The notes under the pieces were generated by a model. It saw only the letters and a list, made by a program, of their open reading frames with translations, was not told the origin of the DNA and ran no database searches. The translations under genes were made by a program, and so were the position numbers. From the NCBI RefSeq assembly GCF_028554725.1, contig NC_071671.1:4188501-4252500 (forward strand): a DNA stretch of 64,000 nt, written 5' to 3'. The DNA is from Zeugodacus cucurbitae. Its lineage: Eukaryota; Arthropoda; Insecta; Diptera; Tephritidae. Positions within the stretch are counted from its first letter, which is position 1; every line of letters starts with the position of its first letter. Below, piece after piece: positions 25,190 through 38,335 of the stretch.

Positions 25190-28100
25190 TATGCCTTGAG
25201 ATCGCCTTAGTTTTAATTAAGTGTAAAAATAATTTTTAGAAATATATTATTGCTGAAATTTAAAATCAATTCTTCTAAAATTTATTCATTTTTATAGTAG
25301 CTTTATTTACAGTACGTTGCCACATAAAAATCAATCAAGAGCAATTTCTAAGTAATATACATATATGTATACGTACTATCTTAAGTTGACTGTAAACATG
25401 AACAGCACACGACGGCAACATACATATATATTTACATATAGATATGTATGTATAACATCTATATACACTAAGAATGTACACACATGCCTATGCCACTTAA
25501 GCACATTTTAGTAGCATGTTGCATGTGTTGCAAGTGTTAAATATTAGCAACACACCAACGAAATTGCTACGACGAGGAGTGCCAAGTCAAAGGGGTTATG
25601 CCGTGGTGAGGGCGAAGAGTCATGTCAAGTCGTGGTGTTATTGCCATTTCGTATTACAATTTTATTATAGTTATTATCAATTCACATGCTGCTGTTAATA
25701 TTGCTGTTGCTGTTGCTGGTGTTGTTCCAACATGTGCGGAGCCATTAAACACTGTAGTGTTTTGATTTTAGACTTGTAGGACTAGTGCGTTGGTGAAGCT
25801 TGTATACCGTCAATAAAGTGAAGTTATAGAAAATGATCTCGTTTTAAGACTCAAAAGTGAGAAGTGATATGGAGGTTCTTCAGTTATTTCATGGCTAGAT
25901 TTATATCACTTTGTTTATGCTAGATCCTTTAGAGAATGTTACCAAAAATCTTTTTGTTGCCTTCGAAGCCAGCAGCAACCTTACTTTTTAGTATATTTGT
26001 TGTTGTTTTTTGTACAACGATCGATTTTTATTGCTTTCATTTTTGCTCTTTTAACGCCTGTTGTTGTTGTGCTCTGTATTTGCACCATTTTTGTTGTTGC
26101 ATTGGCCATGGTATTTGCCATTTGCCTGACACATAATTCGTAGGTGGCAGCTTTGACGCCTGCAACAGCAGTCATGTAACATAAATACTCATATCAATGC
26201 AACAGAAACACCAACAACAACAATTTGCGGTTTGAACGTTTTACGAGACTGCAGCAAATCGTTACTCAGCGCCGAACTGTGTTAAATGCTTGCTTTTGTT
26301 GCTGTTGTTGCACTTATTGATTTATCATATTTTGTGGTTGTGGCACATTGCATTGACAGTCTATCTGCCGCTGTCGCTGCTGTTGTTGTTGCTGCTGCTG
26401 TCTGACTGGGTTAAGTTGCACTCAAATGCCTTGCATAAGTGCATACAAGCACTGTAAAGAGCTAGTAAAATTTTGTGAGGATGTATGGGGTTGTGTGCGG
26501 GTGTGCTTGCATGCAGCAGTGGCCTTTGTATCTCTGCCGTCTACCATTTGTTGCAAGCCGTATCGATTGCCCTGCCATTAAAGGTTGCTGCCTAAATTGT
26601 GGTTGTTGCGCATTTATCGTGTCGACGTTGTTTTTTTGGCTTCTATGTTGTTGTTGTTGGTTTTCTGTGCTTACAATATCTGTGTACGCGTGGAAAATGT
26701 GTTGCTTTCAGAGTAATGTATTATTGAAATTTGTCAAATGTCGACAAAATGTACTTATATTTGCATTAGTCAGTCATGTGTGGCGCATTAGACGCATGCT
26801 TTTGTTGGAAGTCGGAAAAAGAAATGTGGGAATAACTGAAATTAATTTATATATAATTTAAATTAATTTGTAAGCACTTAATTGAAGTTTACTTTAAGCT
26901 CTGTTCTGCTTCTCTCTCCAACCTTTTTCACTTTATTTCTTTATCAGCACTTTCGACTACTCCTCAAAGGGTTCCTCGATCTGTATTATTTCAATTAGAA
27001 ATGTTTCTGTTTATTATGGAATTATTATAATATCTCCTTCCAACAGTTAAATCGGTATTTAAGGGACCGTGAAATCTATTAAACTACTAAGGAGTTCATT
27101 ATTCGTTTCTGGAACTATTTTAACTTATTCTTGGAACTCTAAAGGTCCGATCTATATCATTATGAAACGTTCGTACTTATTTATCTTAAGAGATAGTTCC
27201 CAATTCTCAACGAAACCACCTGCCACTACTCTCTTTTGTGCCTTCCCACCATTAAAACAGCACCACTGTCCCTTTAAAGCGCGGAATTAATATAAAATCA
27301 AACAAGAAAGCTAAAAACTAAGTAATATCTTAGCCGCTAATTCTGCTCAAATCTTTCAGAAACACTTTCCTTCAAAGCTGATTCATTGCAATGCAACGCT
27401 CACTTGCCCATCAACCGCATCTTCCGTTCACATAACTTTCAATTAGCTTGAAGGTGCAAAGAAAAATTAATTATTTTCTTACTTTCAGTCTTTTCCTGCT
27501 TAAAGCATTTCAAGTAGCTAGTATGCATGCAACTTGCACTGCCACAACTTGTTGCAGGTAAACTTTTGCACACAACAACAACACACACACACTAAGAGCA
27601 TTTCACACGGGCTACAAACCAGCAGCAGCAGCAGCATAGTTAATCGAGTAAAAGTTAGTTAACTTGAAATTACTAGTTTGCCACAGTAAAAGATGAACTA
27701 ATTTTGCGACGTGCAACAGTTGCTATGCATACCAGGGGAGGCAAGAAGTTGTTGCCACAAAGCTATTTGTGTGGTAGCTAACTTGAAAGTAAGCAGCATA
27801 AGCGCAAGCAAGAAGTGAGGAGAGTGAAAAACAATAAAAAAGTGTGCAACAACAAACAACATAGCCACAAGCAACAGCAGCCGCGGCAGCAACAAGTGTT
27901 GCACGAGTTGTTGGCGATCGCTTTTACCTTCATTTGCAAATCGTAATGACCGTCAGCGGTGGCAGCAGTCACCAATCACCACTCACTCGCGCTTTGTTGT
28001 TACTGACGAAGACAGTCAGACAGCGCAACGCGACTGTTACACTTGCATACTTGCAACATAAACTATTTTGTAGAAAATAAGTATGAGCGCTTGATTGCTT

Positions 28101-29894
28101 TGAATGGGCTTTAAAGGCTGTTAGTCATTGAGTTTGCTATTCTTATATTTCGCCTAGTACTAGGCAAGACAAGGCAAGACTTACCTCACTCTCTCCCCTC
28201 AATTTTTGAAGTCTTCAAAGCACTTGCCTATTCGTCTTGCTGGCGGCTGCGGCTAACCTGTCGGTTTGACTATATTTTGCAAATGAGTAAATGGCGAAAA
28301 TTAAATCACGTACAAGATTAAAAAATTGCTCATGAAATTATGGCACAAAGCGTGCAAGTTTTCACTATCTTTCCGCCACAATGACGGTTACTACCTAATA
28401 GGGCTCTTTAGTTAATACCTGTATAAATATATGGGCATGTATAATTTCGGCGCCATGAATACTGTTGAGAAACCTGTTTGTTATGTCTGAAAGAAAGGTA
28501 ATCCCAACTAGCATACTGGTCTTAAGGAGGAAGAACCATTTATTTGTAATAATAAAACGTTAGAAATGGAGTTGATACAGCAAATTTTGTCTATCTATCG
28601 AGATTTTTACTAGATTTTTGCATTACTAGTTATTTCGAAGTAATCCTCAAGCTTTTTCCGTTTCTTACTATTTCCGAAATTATAAAAAGACTATACTCTG
28701 AGAATATTTAGGAACTTAGTCAGTATTAGCTATGGCTCACAGCTTTTTATTATATTGAACTTGTGGAACACTAGGTAAATCTGCAGTTCTAAAAGAGCTA
28801 TTTGTCAAAAATTGGACATTAATTGAGCTGGCACATAACAGTTGTAATTTGCTATTCTTAATCCAAACCACATCTTCCATATACAGAAATTATGAAACGC
28901 TATTACAGCTGGACCAGGTACTACCAGGGACTCAATTACTTTAATCTATATTTTGTTGTGGTCGAGCGTAATGTGTGAAAGACTAAAGCCCACCGTCAAC
29001 CAACTGATTGGACATTATCAGTGTGGATTTTTTTCGGATTGCATCTAATTAGTGTCGTAAAAAAAAACTAAATGAGCTGAAAATGTCTGAGCGATAGATA
29101 TAATGTTCAAGTCTGGAATAAACTCTAAATTCTACTAGAACAGATAAAAATTATAGATAGCAGGAGAGTAACTAGTATCAAAGGTTATGCTATACCGTTA
29201 TGTTGGTATTTTGAATAGAACTTCAGCTCTAGATCCACCGAAAATTAGTTTCACCAAAAACTAGCTCGTTGCAATGCTTGAATCACTCCTTAATATTTTA
29301 TTCATAATCTTTATAAATTATATATTTTTAGTATCTAGCCACTGAGAGTACTAAACCATTAAGTATGCTTCACTGCATTTTAATTTAGCTCACAAATCAG
29401 TACAATATATGCAGCAAAATTAAAATAATTGAGTAATGATAAATACTGCACTTCTGTTTAATATTGCTTTACTATCAATAAACCACATTACCTTGAACAG
29501 ATCTTGCACAAATAAATACCAAACACCTGTCCTCTGGATTTGGTGCAAAAGGTGCGCTAGCAAATTAGAATAAGACTCACGTGCGCAAAAATCATAAATT
29601 TGCTAATCGAACACGACTAATGAACCGAATTGAATTTACGAACTGCAATCTTTTGGCAACCAAACAATCACTACGAATTCTTTTCCGGCGCAAAATTTGC
29701 AATGTAAAATATTGCCGTCACTAAGCAAAAAATAAATCGCTTGGAAAAACTGATAAACATAAAAATTTGCAGCAGCAGCAATGGCCAATCAATTCGTCAA
29801 TCATGCTTTTATTTTACCGCCACTTCACGTGCATAATAGCCAATATATAAAATAATTAAAGTGCCTCGCTTTGATCCAATCAATCGGTTGCCTG
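25190..29894. other. Non-coding DNA, GC-richer in part
   Basis: 25.2-26.9 kb and 27.5-28.1 kb contain many TTG/CTG and CAA/CAG trinucleotide tracts (for example 25690-25720, 26380-26400 and 27625-27640). The rest is AT-rich. Open frames up to 128 codons (26475-26861) are Cys/Leu-rich because of the TGT/TTG repeats and have no recognisable domain. A short (TATA)AAATAA motif sits at about 29846. Confidence 0.55.
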
Positions 29895-29944
29895 GTCAAT
29901 AGTCAACAGTCACCGGTCACTAGTCAACAGTCAGCAGTCAGTCA
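29895..29944. repeat. 7-bp minisatellite (GTCAACA)n
   Basis: GTCA begins at 29895, 29902, 29909, 29916, 29923, 29930 and 29937, an exact 7-bp spacing, with consensus GTCAACA. Further GTCA at 29941 and 29949 break the register. Confidence 0.85.
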
Positions 29945-31318
29945 CACTGTCAAACGGCTAATCGGCATTCGACGGTTTTGAAAGGAACATTGTTTGTTGG
30001 CAATTAGCCGCAATCAAAATGTCATTAAAAATTCGTAAAATTATTTTGAAAATTGTTCACCGCCAAAAAGACAATGTTTATGAGCATAACTAAGACCATG
30101 TGGCTGCAGCAAAGATGTGAAGCATAAAGTGCAGCTCTAGTAAAGAGTCGACTAACTCGCTATGAAAATGGTAGACTGATTTGTGTTTATGAGTGGCAAA
30201 TTTATATTAGAATGGGTTGGTATGGCTTGCAACGAATGACGTTTACTTAGATTATTAGATTATGGATAATTTGTATGTTTGAAAGTGAAATTCTAACCTC
30301 AAAAATTTTTTAAAATGGAATGAGAATTTATGTTGTTGCAGAAATCTTATTAAAAGCTAGTGGAACTATTAATAGTGGAGCTTTTGTAATCGAACATCAT
30401 CTTACATTGTTATACTAGAACAGTAAGCCGGTGTAAAAAAGATATTTCTAGATAGTGGGATGGACCTCAGAACTCATAAGGACACCAGTGTGAGTCTTAA
30501 GGTTCAGGTAAACTACTGGAACTCAGAATATGTTACCTTGACTCTATTAACCAAGGTTGCATTTGCCATTACTACCGACCTAATTATTATATATCTAGTG
30601 CTGTTGCTAGTTTATGTTAAAGTCCGTTGCATAAACCAGTTATATTGCAAAACAACAACTATTAATCAAAGGTAACCGCAGCGTGGATAAGTCAACTTCA
30701 AAGCTCGCTGCACATGCCTTCACTTGTGGCATACGGCTAACTGCATATGCTGTGACTAGTGGTTATCGTGTAACTACATATGAGCGCATGCGCAAATTTC
30801 AGTTATTTATTCCCACTGCCCCAGCGCACATTTCATTCGGCTGTATCACAGCACTTGTGGCATATTAAACAAAATTACTGTTTTCATTATTATTTGACTC
30901 TTAACTATGCATACAAGTCGGTTATTATTTTCCACATGAGTTGAGTATTAAAGTTTTTGCGGTTATGTGGTTTAAGAAAAGCGAATGACGTAAAGTGCAA
31001 AATGTTGTTGGATTTATAGGATGGGTGAATAGTTGTGTTAAATCGGCAAGGAATGTCTGAAATAGTTTACAAGACTCTATTGATTTTGATTATTATTTTT
31101 TTTCCTACTCAGCTAACCTAAATTTTTATTACAAGGTAAATCAATCTTGTAGAAAAGCATTGGCTTTGTAGATTTTTCTTTGATCACTGGATTAATTGCT
31201 GACTAACTCAATTCCTTTAGCATGTGTAACCGCATATTTGGCGTTTAAGTCATTTCCAATTCAATTTAATATAAAAGGGAAAGTAGAATTGAGCTTTTAG
31301 ATTCTAAGTAAGCTTTCA
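29945..31318. other. Non-coding DNA
   Basis: No gene recognised; short random frames only. Confidence 0.55.
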
Positions 31319-31985
31319 GCAAGCTTTCAAAAATAATAAAAAAGTATAAAGAATGTTATTACAAAATAAATTATTGCTCCAAAGTTCGATATTGAGTCGA
31401 TTTCGTTCAATTTGTGAGCTTTTGTTATGATTGAAAGATAAAGATTTGCGAGAGCTTTCAAAAATCATAAAATGTATGAAGAAAGTTATATTAAATAAAT
31501 TATTTCTCGGAAGGTAGTTATTTAGTGAATTGTACATCGATTTCATTAATTTTCTGAGCTTTTTTATGAAAAGAAAGCTTTCCGAGAGCTTTCAAAAATT
31601 ATGAAAAGTATAAAGCTTGTTAAAATTAATAAGTAATTGCACGGAAAGTTGTTATTGAGAGCATATGACTTCGATGTCGTTCAATTTCTGAGCTTTTTAT
31701 ATGAAATAAAGCTTTTTGCGAACGTTCAAATATAATAAATAGTATAAAGAATGTTTTAATTCATAAACGTTTCCTCGAAAGGATGTTATTGAGTTGATTT
31801 CGTTCAATTTGTGAGCTTTTTGTATGAATGCAAACTTTCGGAGAGCTTTCAAAAGTCTTAAAATTTATGCAGAATGATTTTAACACGTCAATTCTTCCTC
31901 GGAAGGTTGTTATGTTTCCTTCAGCTTTTTATATGCAAAGAAAGCTTTCCGAGAGCTTTCAAAAATCATATACATACTCTCCTTT
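31319..31985. repeat. Degenerate tandem repeat, unit about 105-140 bp
   Basis: Six copies of a segment starting with GAGCTTTCAAAAATNATAAA begin near 31319, 31451, 31591, 31721, 31843 and 31951. Each runs through TATAAAGAATGTT, a TTCCTCGGAAGGTTGTTATT-like block, then CGTTCAATTTCTGAGCTTTT before the next unit. Unit spacing is 132, about 140, about 130, about 122 and about 108 bp. The copies are strongly diverged, so this is an old array. Confidence 0.8.
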
Positions 31986-33545
31986 TTGTAGAAATTTAAT
32001 ATAAATGGCTTAGAGATGTGAAATCCTCACTATGTTTTTTAATATTACACTATATTCTAATTTCTAGCAAACTTGATTGAAAGGGTATCACTTTAAATCC
32101 CTCCATATGTGATCATATACCTTTTGAAGACTTGTGAAGCCACTTTCCCACTCTCAACCAAAGCTTTCGCTTCGCCCGCTAAAGACCTACGACCCTCAAG
32201 TACTTTGGCAAGTTAATTTACCCGTAAATGACCTGCGATAAACTCCAACTTCAATCATCATCAAGAGAGCTTACACAAAGACCGCACAAGCAAACCAGCT
32301 ATGGCTCAAGCTACGTATGAGCTTTTGTGTTAGTGTCTGTGTGTGTTTGGCAGGCGGCGGCTTCGCATTTGCGCTAATCGCATTGCATATTAGCCCATTT
32401 AGCAGCTTTTGTTTCGCAGTTGCAAAGCAAACTACATAAGTCAGCACACACATACACTGAAAAGAAGATTTGCAAACAAAAGCGGCAAAAGAGTGATGTG
32501 CAAAAGCATGATGTGCCGGGTATCTACAGCTTTGCATCAGCTTGGTCAGCACCTTCGCTTGCCCTGAGTGGGTTCTGCACCATTTTTAAATATTCCATTT
32601 CACGCTAATCAACGCGCGATTTAAGCGATTTAGCGCTTTGCCACTCCAGCCTCTAATGCCATTTGCTGATTGTTGGCCAGCGCAGTTGTTGTTATTATTG
32701 TTGTTGTTGTTGGCTGATTGTGCGCTGGCGGCGGCTTTCGACTCAATGGGTTAGTCAGCGCGAAATGTTAAATGCCAAACGCCTTGAACTTGCCAACTGT
32801 GGCAACTAAATAATATATACGAGTATACTCTGCAACACATCACTTGCTGGTTTTTCTCGTGTCTGACATTTCGCAGTGATTTTTCAACATTTCAACTCCT
32901 CTACGGTTTTTGGTCTTCTTGTTGTTTTTTGGCTTTTGTTTTGCTTTTGTTTCATACACTTTTATTTGCAACATTTGGTGCATTGCCTTTTACGGCTATG
33001 CGAATCGCGTAATGTATCGCCCGCCACACAGCGGGTGGAAGCCAGCAAGCTAAGCGGCAAGCCGTCGTAAGACACTGGCAGTGAAAAATAGTTTAAAACT
33101 TGGCGGTATACGTTGATCTTGCTTGGGTTTATTGTTGTTATTGGTGCTGCTGTTGATGCTTATAGCGGTGTTGCTGTTGTTGCGGTACGTGTAGTTGGTG
33201 CTATAGTTAGTACGCGTTAAAATCGCTGGTTACAATGGAGGTGTTGGTGATAATATACAATATGAGGATATTATGAGACCATTCGTGGTGATCTCTGGCC
33301 TGCACTGAGAGGAAAATTTACTAATTATTTATAACGGTTCGGTGTTTCGATACAGAAAAATTCGAGAATTAAGAGCTCGGAAAATTCAAAACAGAGTTCA
33401 ATATATTTTCAATTAGTCCCTGCTAAAGGCACTTCTAACGAGAGGAAGTATTGGATTATAAAGAAAGAATAGGATGGAGGCACGGGAACTCTAGCGATGT
33501 ATAATAGTGGTATAAGGAAAGAATAAGTTCCCGACGAAGTCAATC
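31986..33545. other. Non-coding DNA
   Basis: No gene recognised. A TTG/TTA trinucleotide tract lies near 32688-32712. Overlapping sense and antisense frames at 32271-32608 look like chance. Confidence 0.55.
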
Positions 33546-34158
33546 AGAGATTGTGTCTAACTTAAAATGGATCCTTCAAAGACTTTGATATTGTCTCTTA
33601 CTTATAACGGATACGACAAAAATTTTGAGATTGTCTCTTACTTATAACGGATTCGTCAAAGATTTTAAGACTGTCCTTTACTTATATCGGATCCATCAAA
33701 GATTTTAAGTTTGTCTCTTACTTACAACGGATCCATCAAAAATTTTGAGATTGTCCTTTCCTTGTAACGGATCCATCAAAGATTTTGAGATTGTTCTTTA
33801 CTTATAACAGATCCATAAAAGATTTTGAGATTGTATCTTACTTACAACGGATCCATCAAAGATTTTGAGATTTCCTTTAATTATAACGGTTCCATCAAAA
33901 ATTTTGAGATTGTCTCTTCCTTACAAAGTATCAATTAAAGATTTTCAGATTGCCTCTTACTTATAACGGATCCGTCAAAAATTTTGAGATTTCCTTTACT
34001 TATAACGGATCCATCACAGTTTTTGAGTTTGCCTCTTACTTACAATGGATCTGTTAAAGATTTTGAGATTGTCTCTTACTTACAACGGATCCTTCAAAGA
34101 TTTTGAGATTGTCTCTTACTTATAACGGACCCATCAAAGATTTTGAAATTGTCTCCAC
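33546..34158. repeat. 40-bp minisatellite, about 15 units
   Basis: The consensus unit is GAGATTGTCTCTTACTTATA followed by ACGGATCCATCAAAGATTTT. Units are 10-20% diverged with occasional 1-2 base indels. Most carry GGATCC. A 40-bp period is not a multiple of three, so the array has no continuous coding frame. Confidence 0.93.
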
Positions 34159-37100
34159 TCATATCGATTACTCCAAAGTTCCGGTCAGATACTTCCATGA
34201 AAAGCTTTCTATAGCTGAACATTTATATTTTTTTCGACCTTCTTCTGCATATTTACTTCATATTTTTCTCACATCTCCACATCTGCTACTCTGCTTGCCT
34301 TCGATACTTTCTCGCACTGTACCCGCACGTGAATGATTATGATGCATGGCTGTGTTGAATGCTACAAAATGAACACATGTGGTGCAAATGCGCTGACTTA
34401 CAGGGTAACAGCACCGAGTAGCTGCTACTGGCCACATACACACACTCGCGCGCACATAAACCAGAGTTAGTAAAGTGTTTGCTACAACACAGCAAGTTGT
34501 GAGTGTGGCAACAATGCGCAGACTTATTTCGACACTAACGCCAACTAACGTGCCAAAAGAGGAGCGAAAAAAAAACACAAACTGTGAACTGTAAAATGTG
34601 GTGATGCCGTCACCACGATGAACTTTGCCATGCAACGCTGGCTGGAAAGCAAAAAAAAAAAAAGCCACACCGCCAACGAAAATAAAGTCAAACGCTGCTG
34701 CAGGAATATTGGGTTGATTGTTGTTGCAAGGCGAGCGTGCAAAATGCAGAAGCAGCTGTTAAGTATCCTCGGCATATTGATGTTGCAAGTGCAGCAGGTA
34801 TATGGTAATAATCATGTATGGGGCATGTTGAAAGGCACGCTCAATACACGCGTGTGTATATGTGTAAGCAAGGTGCTTTCCCACCCGCTGCGCTGCGCCT
34901 TGCAAACGCATAGCGTTGTGCCACATTGCCATGCAACAAATGCTTGCCACAATTGCCATGGACATAATAAACGCTATTAATCGCATAGACAACGTCACCT
35001 GCGGCACAAAATAAAAAGGTTGAAAGACAAAAAACTTCAACTGCAGCCACGAAGGACCAGCGTGCCATACACACACATGTTGCATGAAGGAAGGTATGCA
35101 AATGCGCGAGTATACTTGCCACATATACCAGTATCAACTCAATTTGTGTGCACGCGCACATCCTTTGCATAAATATTTTAAAATATAAAATAATATGTTT
35201 TGCGCGCATTTTTTCTCATATTTCTTGCATATTTTCCCATTCAAGACAAATGCTATTAGAGCGTGTTGAAAAATGTGCTGTCGGTCCATTATAGCAGCAC
35301 ACTCATACGCAGGCACACAACCAAGGTCAGCGTAGATTGCCTCGCGTGCGCCTGTTTTTTTATCAGCCATCTCTCCCTTCACCATTCTATTCCATGAGGC
35401 CGCAGTAATAAAATTCTCAGCCGTCAGTCGTCAGCCCGAGGCCCTGTGGGCTTTTCAACGCGCAGCCAACTGCTGCTCACACTTTGTATGCAGTGCGTCC
35501 CTTGTGTTCATTGCCTCTGCTGGCATTTCAGTGAAGTTTTAATTTCCATTGGAACAGTGTTTCTCATTTGCTGTTCTCATCTACTGCTTCTGCTTATTCG
35601 CCGTTCTCCTTTTTTTCTAGTGATTTCAAGACCTTCAATCAACTAGTTGTTACTAACAGGATAGTTTCAAAGTGTGAATTTATATGCTTGCCACTGAATT
35701 GGATAACACTTTAATTGTTGTTGTAATATTCAATGAAAAATGGTACTGGAAGCGAAGCTTGGTCCATATAGTAATAGCGTTGCTACCCAACTTTCTTAGA
35801 AAATATAGTTTAAATCAATATTCCGGGGAATGTGACTACTGCGAAGCATTATGACAATTTCTCGGCTCTAAAACTTAATGATATGGACTTGGACTTGGTG
35901 ACGTTGCGACGTCCCTTTAAAGTTGTTGTTATTAAATTTAATAAAACCTTGTTTAGGTAGCGGAACCTTTTCCAATTGGTTCCTGAGAGTAAGTTGATAA
36001 CGACCTTCCGGCACTAACAAAAGTATACCTAAAGCTTATATCAACTCTCCAGCTTTCCAAATACTGAGACAAAACATCTCGGTAATCATAATCGGATATA
36101 ATAGTTATTAGCCGCCTCAGCACATTTGTGAAGGCTTTAGAGCTTAACGGCGTTATAATTATAAGAACCTTACAAGATATATACTTAGAAGTCTTTTGGC
36201 ATCACAATGAACCGGTGTCTTCTACTTTTCAAGTGGGATCTTTCGTGAACCTAACCTATATCTATATCAACTAGCTCCCTTAGAATAGGTACTGTGTGTA
36301 GTAATGATAGAATATTCCTAAGACCATATATATTTTGACCACTAGGCCCGCTTTTCTTGCGTTAGCGATAACAGCAATTATTTTCTTTTTACAAAAAACT
36401 TTAATTAGTAAAGTATTTGTTTACGCATACCGCCTGGGATATAAAAATTCTAACAACCTGCCAAATTTCGGTCACAATTAAATTGCATGGAATTTTTGAA
36501 ATAAATGTCAAAGCATTTGAGGCGAGAAAATACCAACTGCATTCGAACGGACTGGCTACGCAACTAGCTGCACATGCGCAAATCATGCGCTGAATAAGCA
36601 AATAATTGCAACGAGTGTGCGGAAAATGAAAAATAAACGAGAAAAAGCATTATAAAGAATGAAAAAAAAATAAATAAACGAATAAAAAATTGAAAAGTGA
36701 ATATAAAACCGTAATTTATTTGCGCATTTGTGTAATGCCGTGCAACTCTGTGCTGCGCAATTCAATTGCGCAATACTATACTTTTTTGTTGTGGCAAATT
36801 TATGGGGCGACAATGAAAAAGTGACAGCTAGTTCGAATGACACAAAAGTAGCGAATAGAATGAGTGACTGAGTGGCTGTACAGAGTATTGAGAAGAATAG
36901 AAATTGCCGACTTTATATGCTTTATGTTAAAACTATTCAACGGCAGTCAAACTGATTGATAAATGGACGGACAAATGTCTAACAGAACATATTGATACGC
37001 AATTAAGGGGACTAAGTAATGAGACTATAGAAACAAATCAATTTTGTTGTAGTTTTCACATGTGTGTCCGTGGCTTAGTCATAGATACATATATTCTGTT

Positions 37101-37591
37101 GGTACTACTACTCACAGATAATATAGAGCTTCGTAGGATAAATAAATCATTAAGTAAATTACATACCCAGCTCCGATAAGTACTCACCTCACCGTCCGGA
37201 GACACCATTAAGTACCACCAAGTAATTTACTATTGTTTAGTTTATTCTCATAGATATCTACAGTCAAAATTTCAGATGAATCGGTCCCGTAGTCTTCTCA
37301 GTGTCTTATTTTATTAACTTCCATATTATTTACAGTCAATTAATTATATATTTCCATTAATTTAATTACTAATTAAAATATTCGATTAGCTTATGTAATG
37401 CATAGCATTACAATATTTTATCACATCATCACAAGCAACCGTAATTGTATTTAGTTGACACCAAAAGAGTGCTCAAGTACTGTTGCTTCTTCCGTAACAC
37501 CATCAGCCATCAATCATTTACGAGCATTTTATTACAAGCATATTGAGCGCGAATTTTGTGGCATAACATTGTTGTATTATATATGTATATA
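34159..37591. other. Non-coding DNA
   Basis: 34.3-35.6 kb is GC-richer, with several mutually overlapping frames (76-136 codons) on both strands and no recognisable product. Three CATGCAAC-type octamers (34629, 34930 and 35079) and three TGTGGCAA-type octamers (34501, 34945 and 35117, approximate) cluster here. 35.6-37.6 kb is AT-rich unique DNA. Confidence 0.5.
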
Positions 37592-37794
37592 TTTTATACT
37601 AGCGCAACATGCTGCACAGTGCATAATAGTTTTGTTCATATGATCGTAACACATAAAATTCATCGGAATAGATATAGTGCTATACAAATTAGAATGATTA
37701 GGAAAAATACTTGAAATCGAGATATCTCTTTCATCATCTGTCCGCTGATTCAAAACGCAGACATATCTAAATGAAAGACTTCGAACCACAAACT

Positions 37795-38335
37795 TAACAT
37801 CACGTGACCCCCGCAAAATGTAAACAAACGTGACATCACATGACTCTCAAAATGTTGACAAACATGACATCACGTGACCCTCTAAAATATAAGCAAACAT
37901 GACATCACGTGACTCTCAAAATGTAAACAAACCTGATATCACGGGACCCTCCAAAATGAAAACAAACATGACATCACGTGACTCTCAAAATATAAACCCC
38001 CGCAAAATGTAGACCCCCTCAAAATGTAAACAAACATGACATCACGTGACCCTCCAAAATGTAAAAAAATAACATCACGTGACTCTAAAAATGTAAAAAA
38101 AAAGACATCACGTGACTCTCAAAAATAAATCTAAACAAACATGATCCCAAAATGTAAACAAACCTGACATCACGTGATCCCAAATTGTAAACAAACATAA
38201 CATCACGTGACTTCAAAAATGTAAACAAACCTGACATCACGTGATTCCCAAAATGTAAACAAGCCTGACATCACGTGATCCCAAAATGTAAACAAAAATG
38301 ACATCACGTGATCCCAAATGTAAACAAACCCACAC
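37795..38335 (+). repeat. Array A: about 37-bp units with TCACGTGA and GTAAACAA
   Basis: Fourteen units of the form GACATCACGTGACTCTC, then AAAATGTAAACAAACAT. The palindrome TCACGTGA is exact in 12 of 14 (first at 37800, last at 38304); the exceptions read TCACATGA and TCACGGGA. GTAAACAA is exact in nine units. Unit length varies (about 28-45 bp) and two short partial units lie near 37995-38020. The dyad and the A-rich arm are better conserved than the linker. Confidence 0.95.
37800..38311. promoter_or_regulatory. Cluster of E-box (CACGTG) and forkhead-type motifs
   Basis: TCACGTGA is the symmetric class-B E-box preferred by Mitf/TFEB, USF and related bHLH-zip factors (and it contains CACGTG, bound by Clk/Cyc and Myc/Max). 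GTAAACAA is the FOXO/DAF-16 consensus. They alternate about every 37 bp. The motif identity is certain, and any binding in vivo is inference. Confidence 0.35.

Noticed and set aside
24773..25210. 145-codon Ile-Lys repeat ORF
   Set aside because: It is entirely the (AAAATT)n microsatellite read in one frame.
37795..38335. CRISPR-like array (regular repeats with spacers)
   Set aside because: Units are contiguous diverged minisatellite copies, not identical repeats with unique spacers, and the DNA is from a fly.
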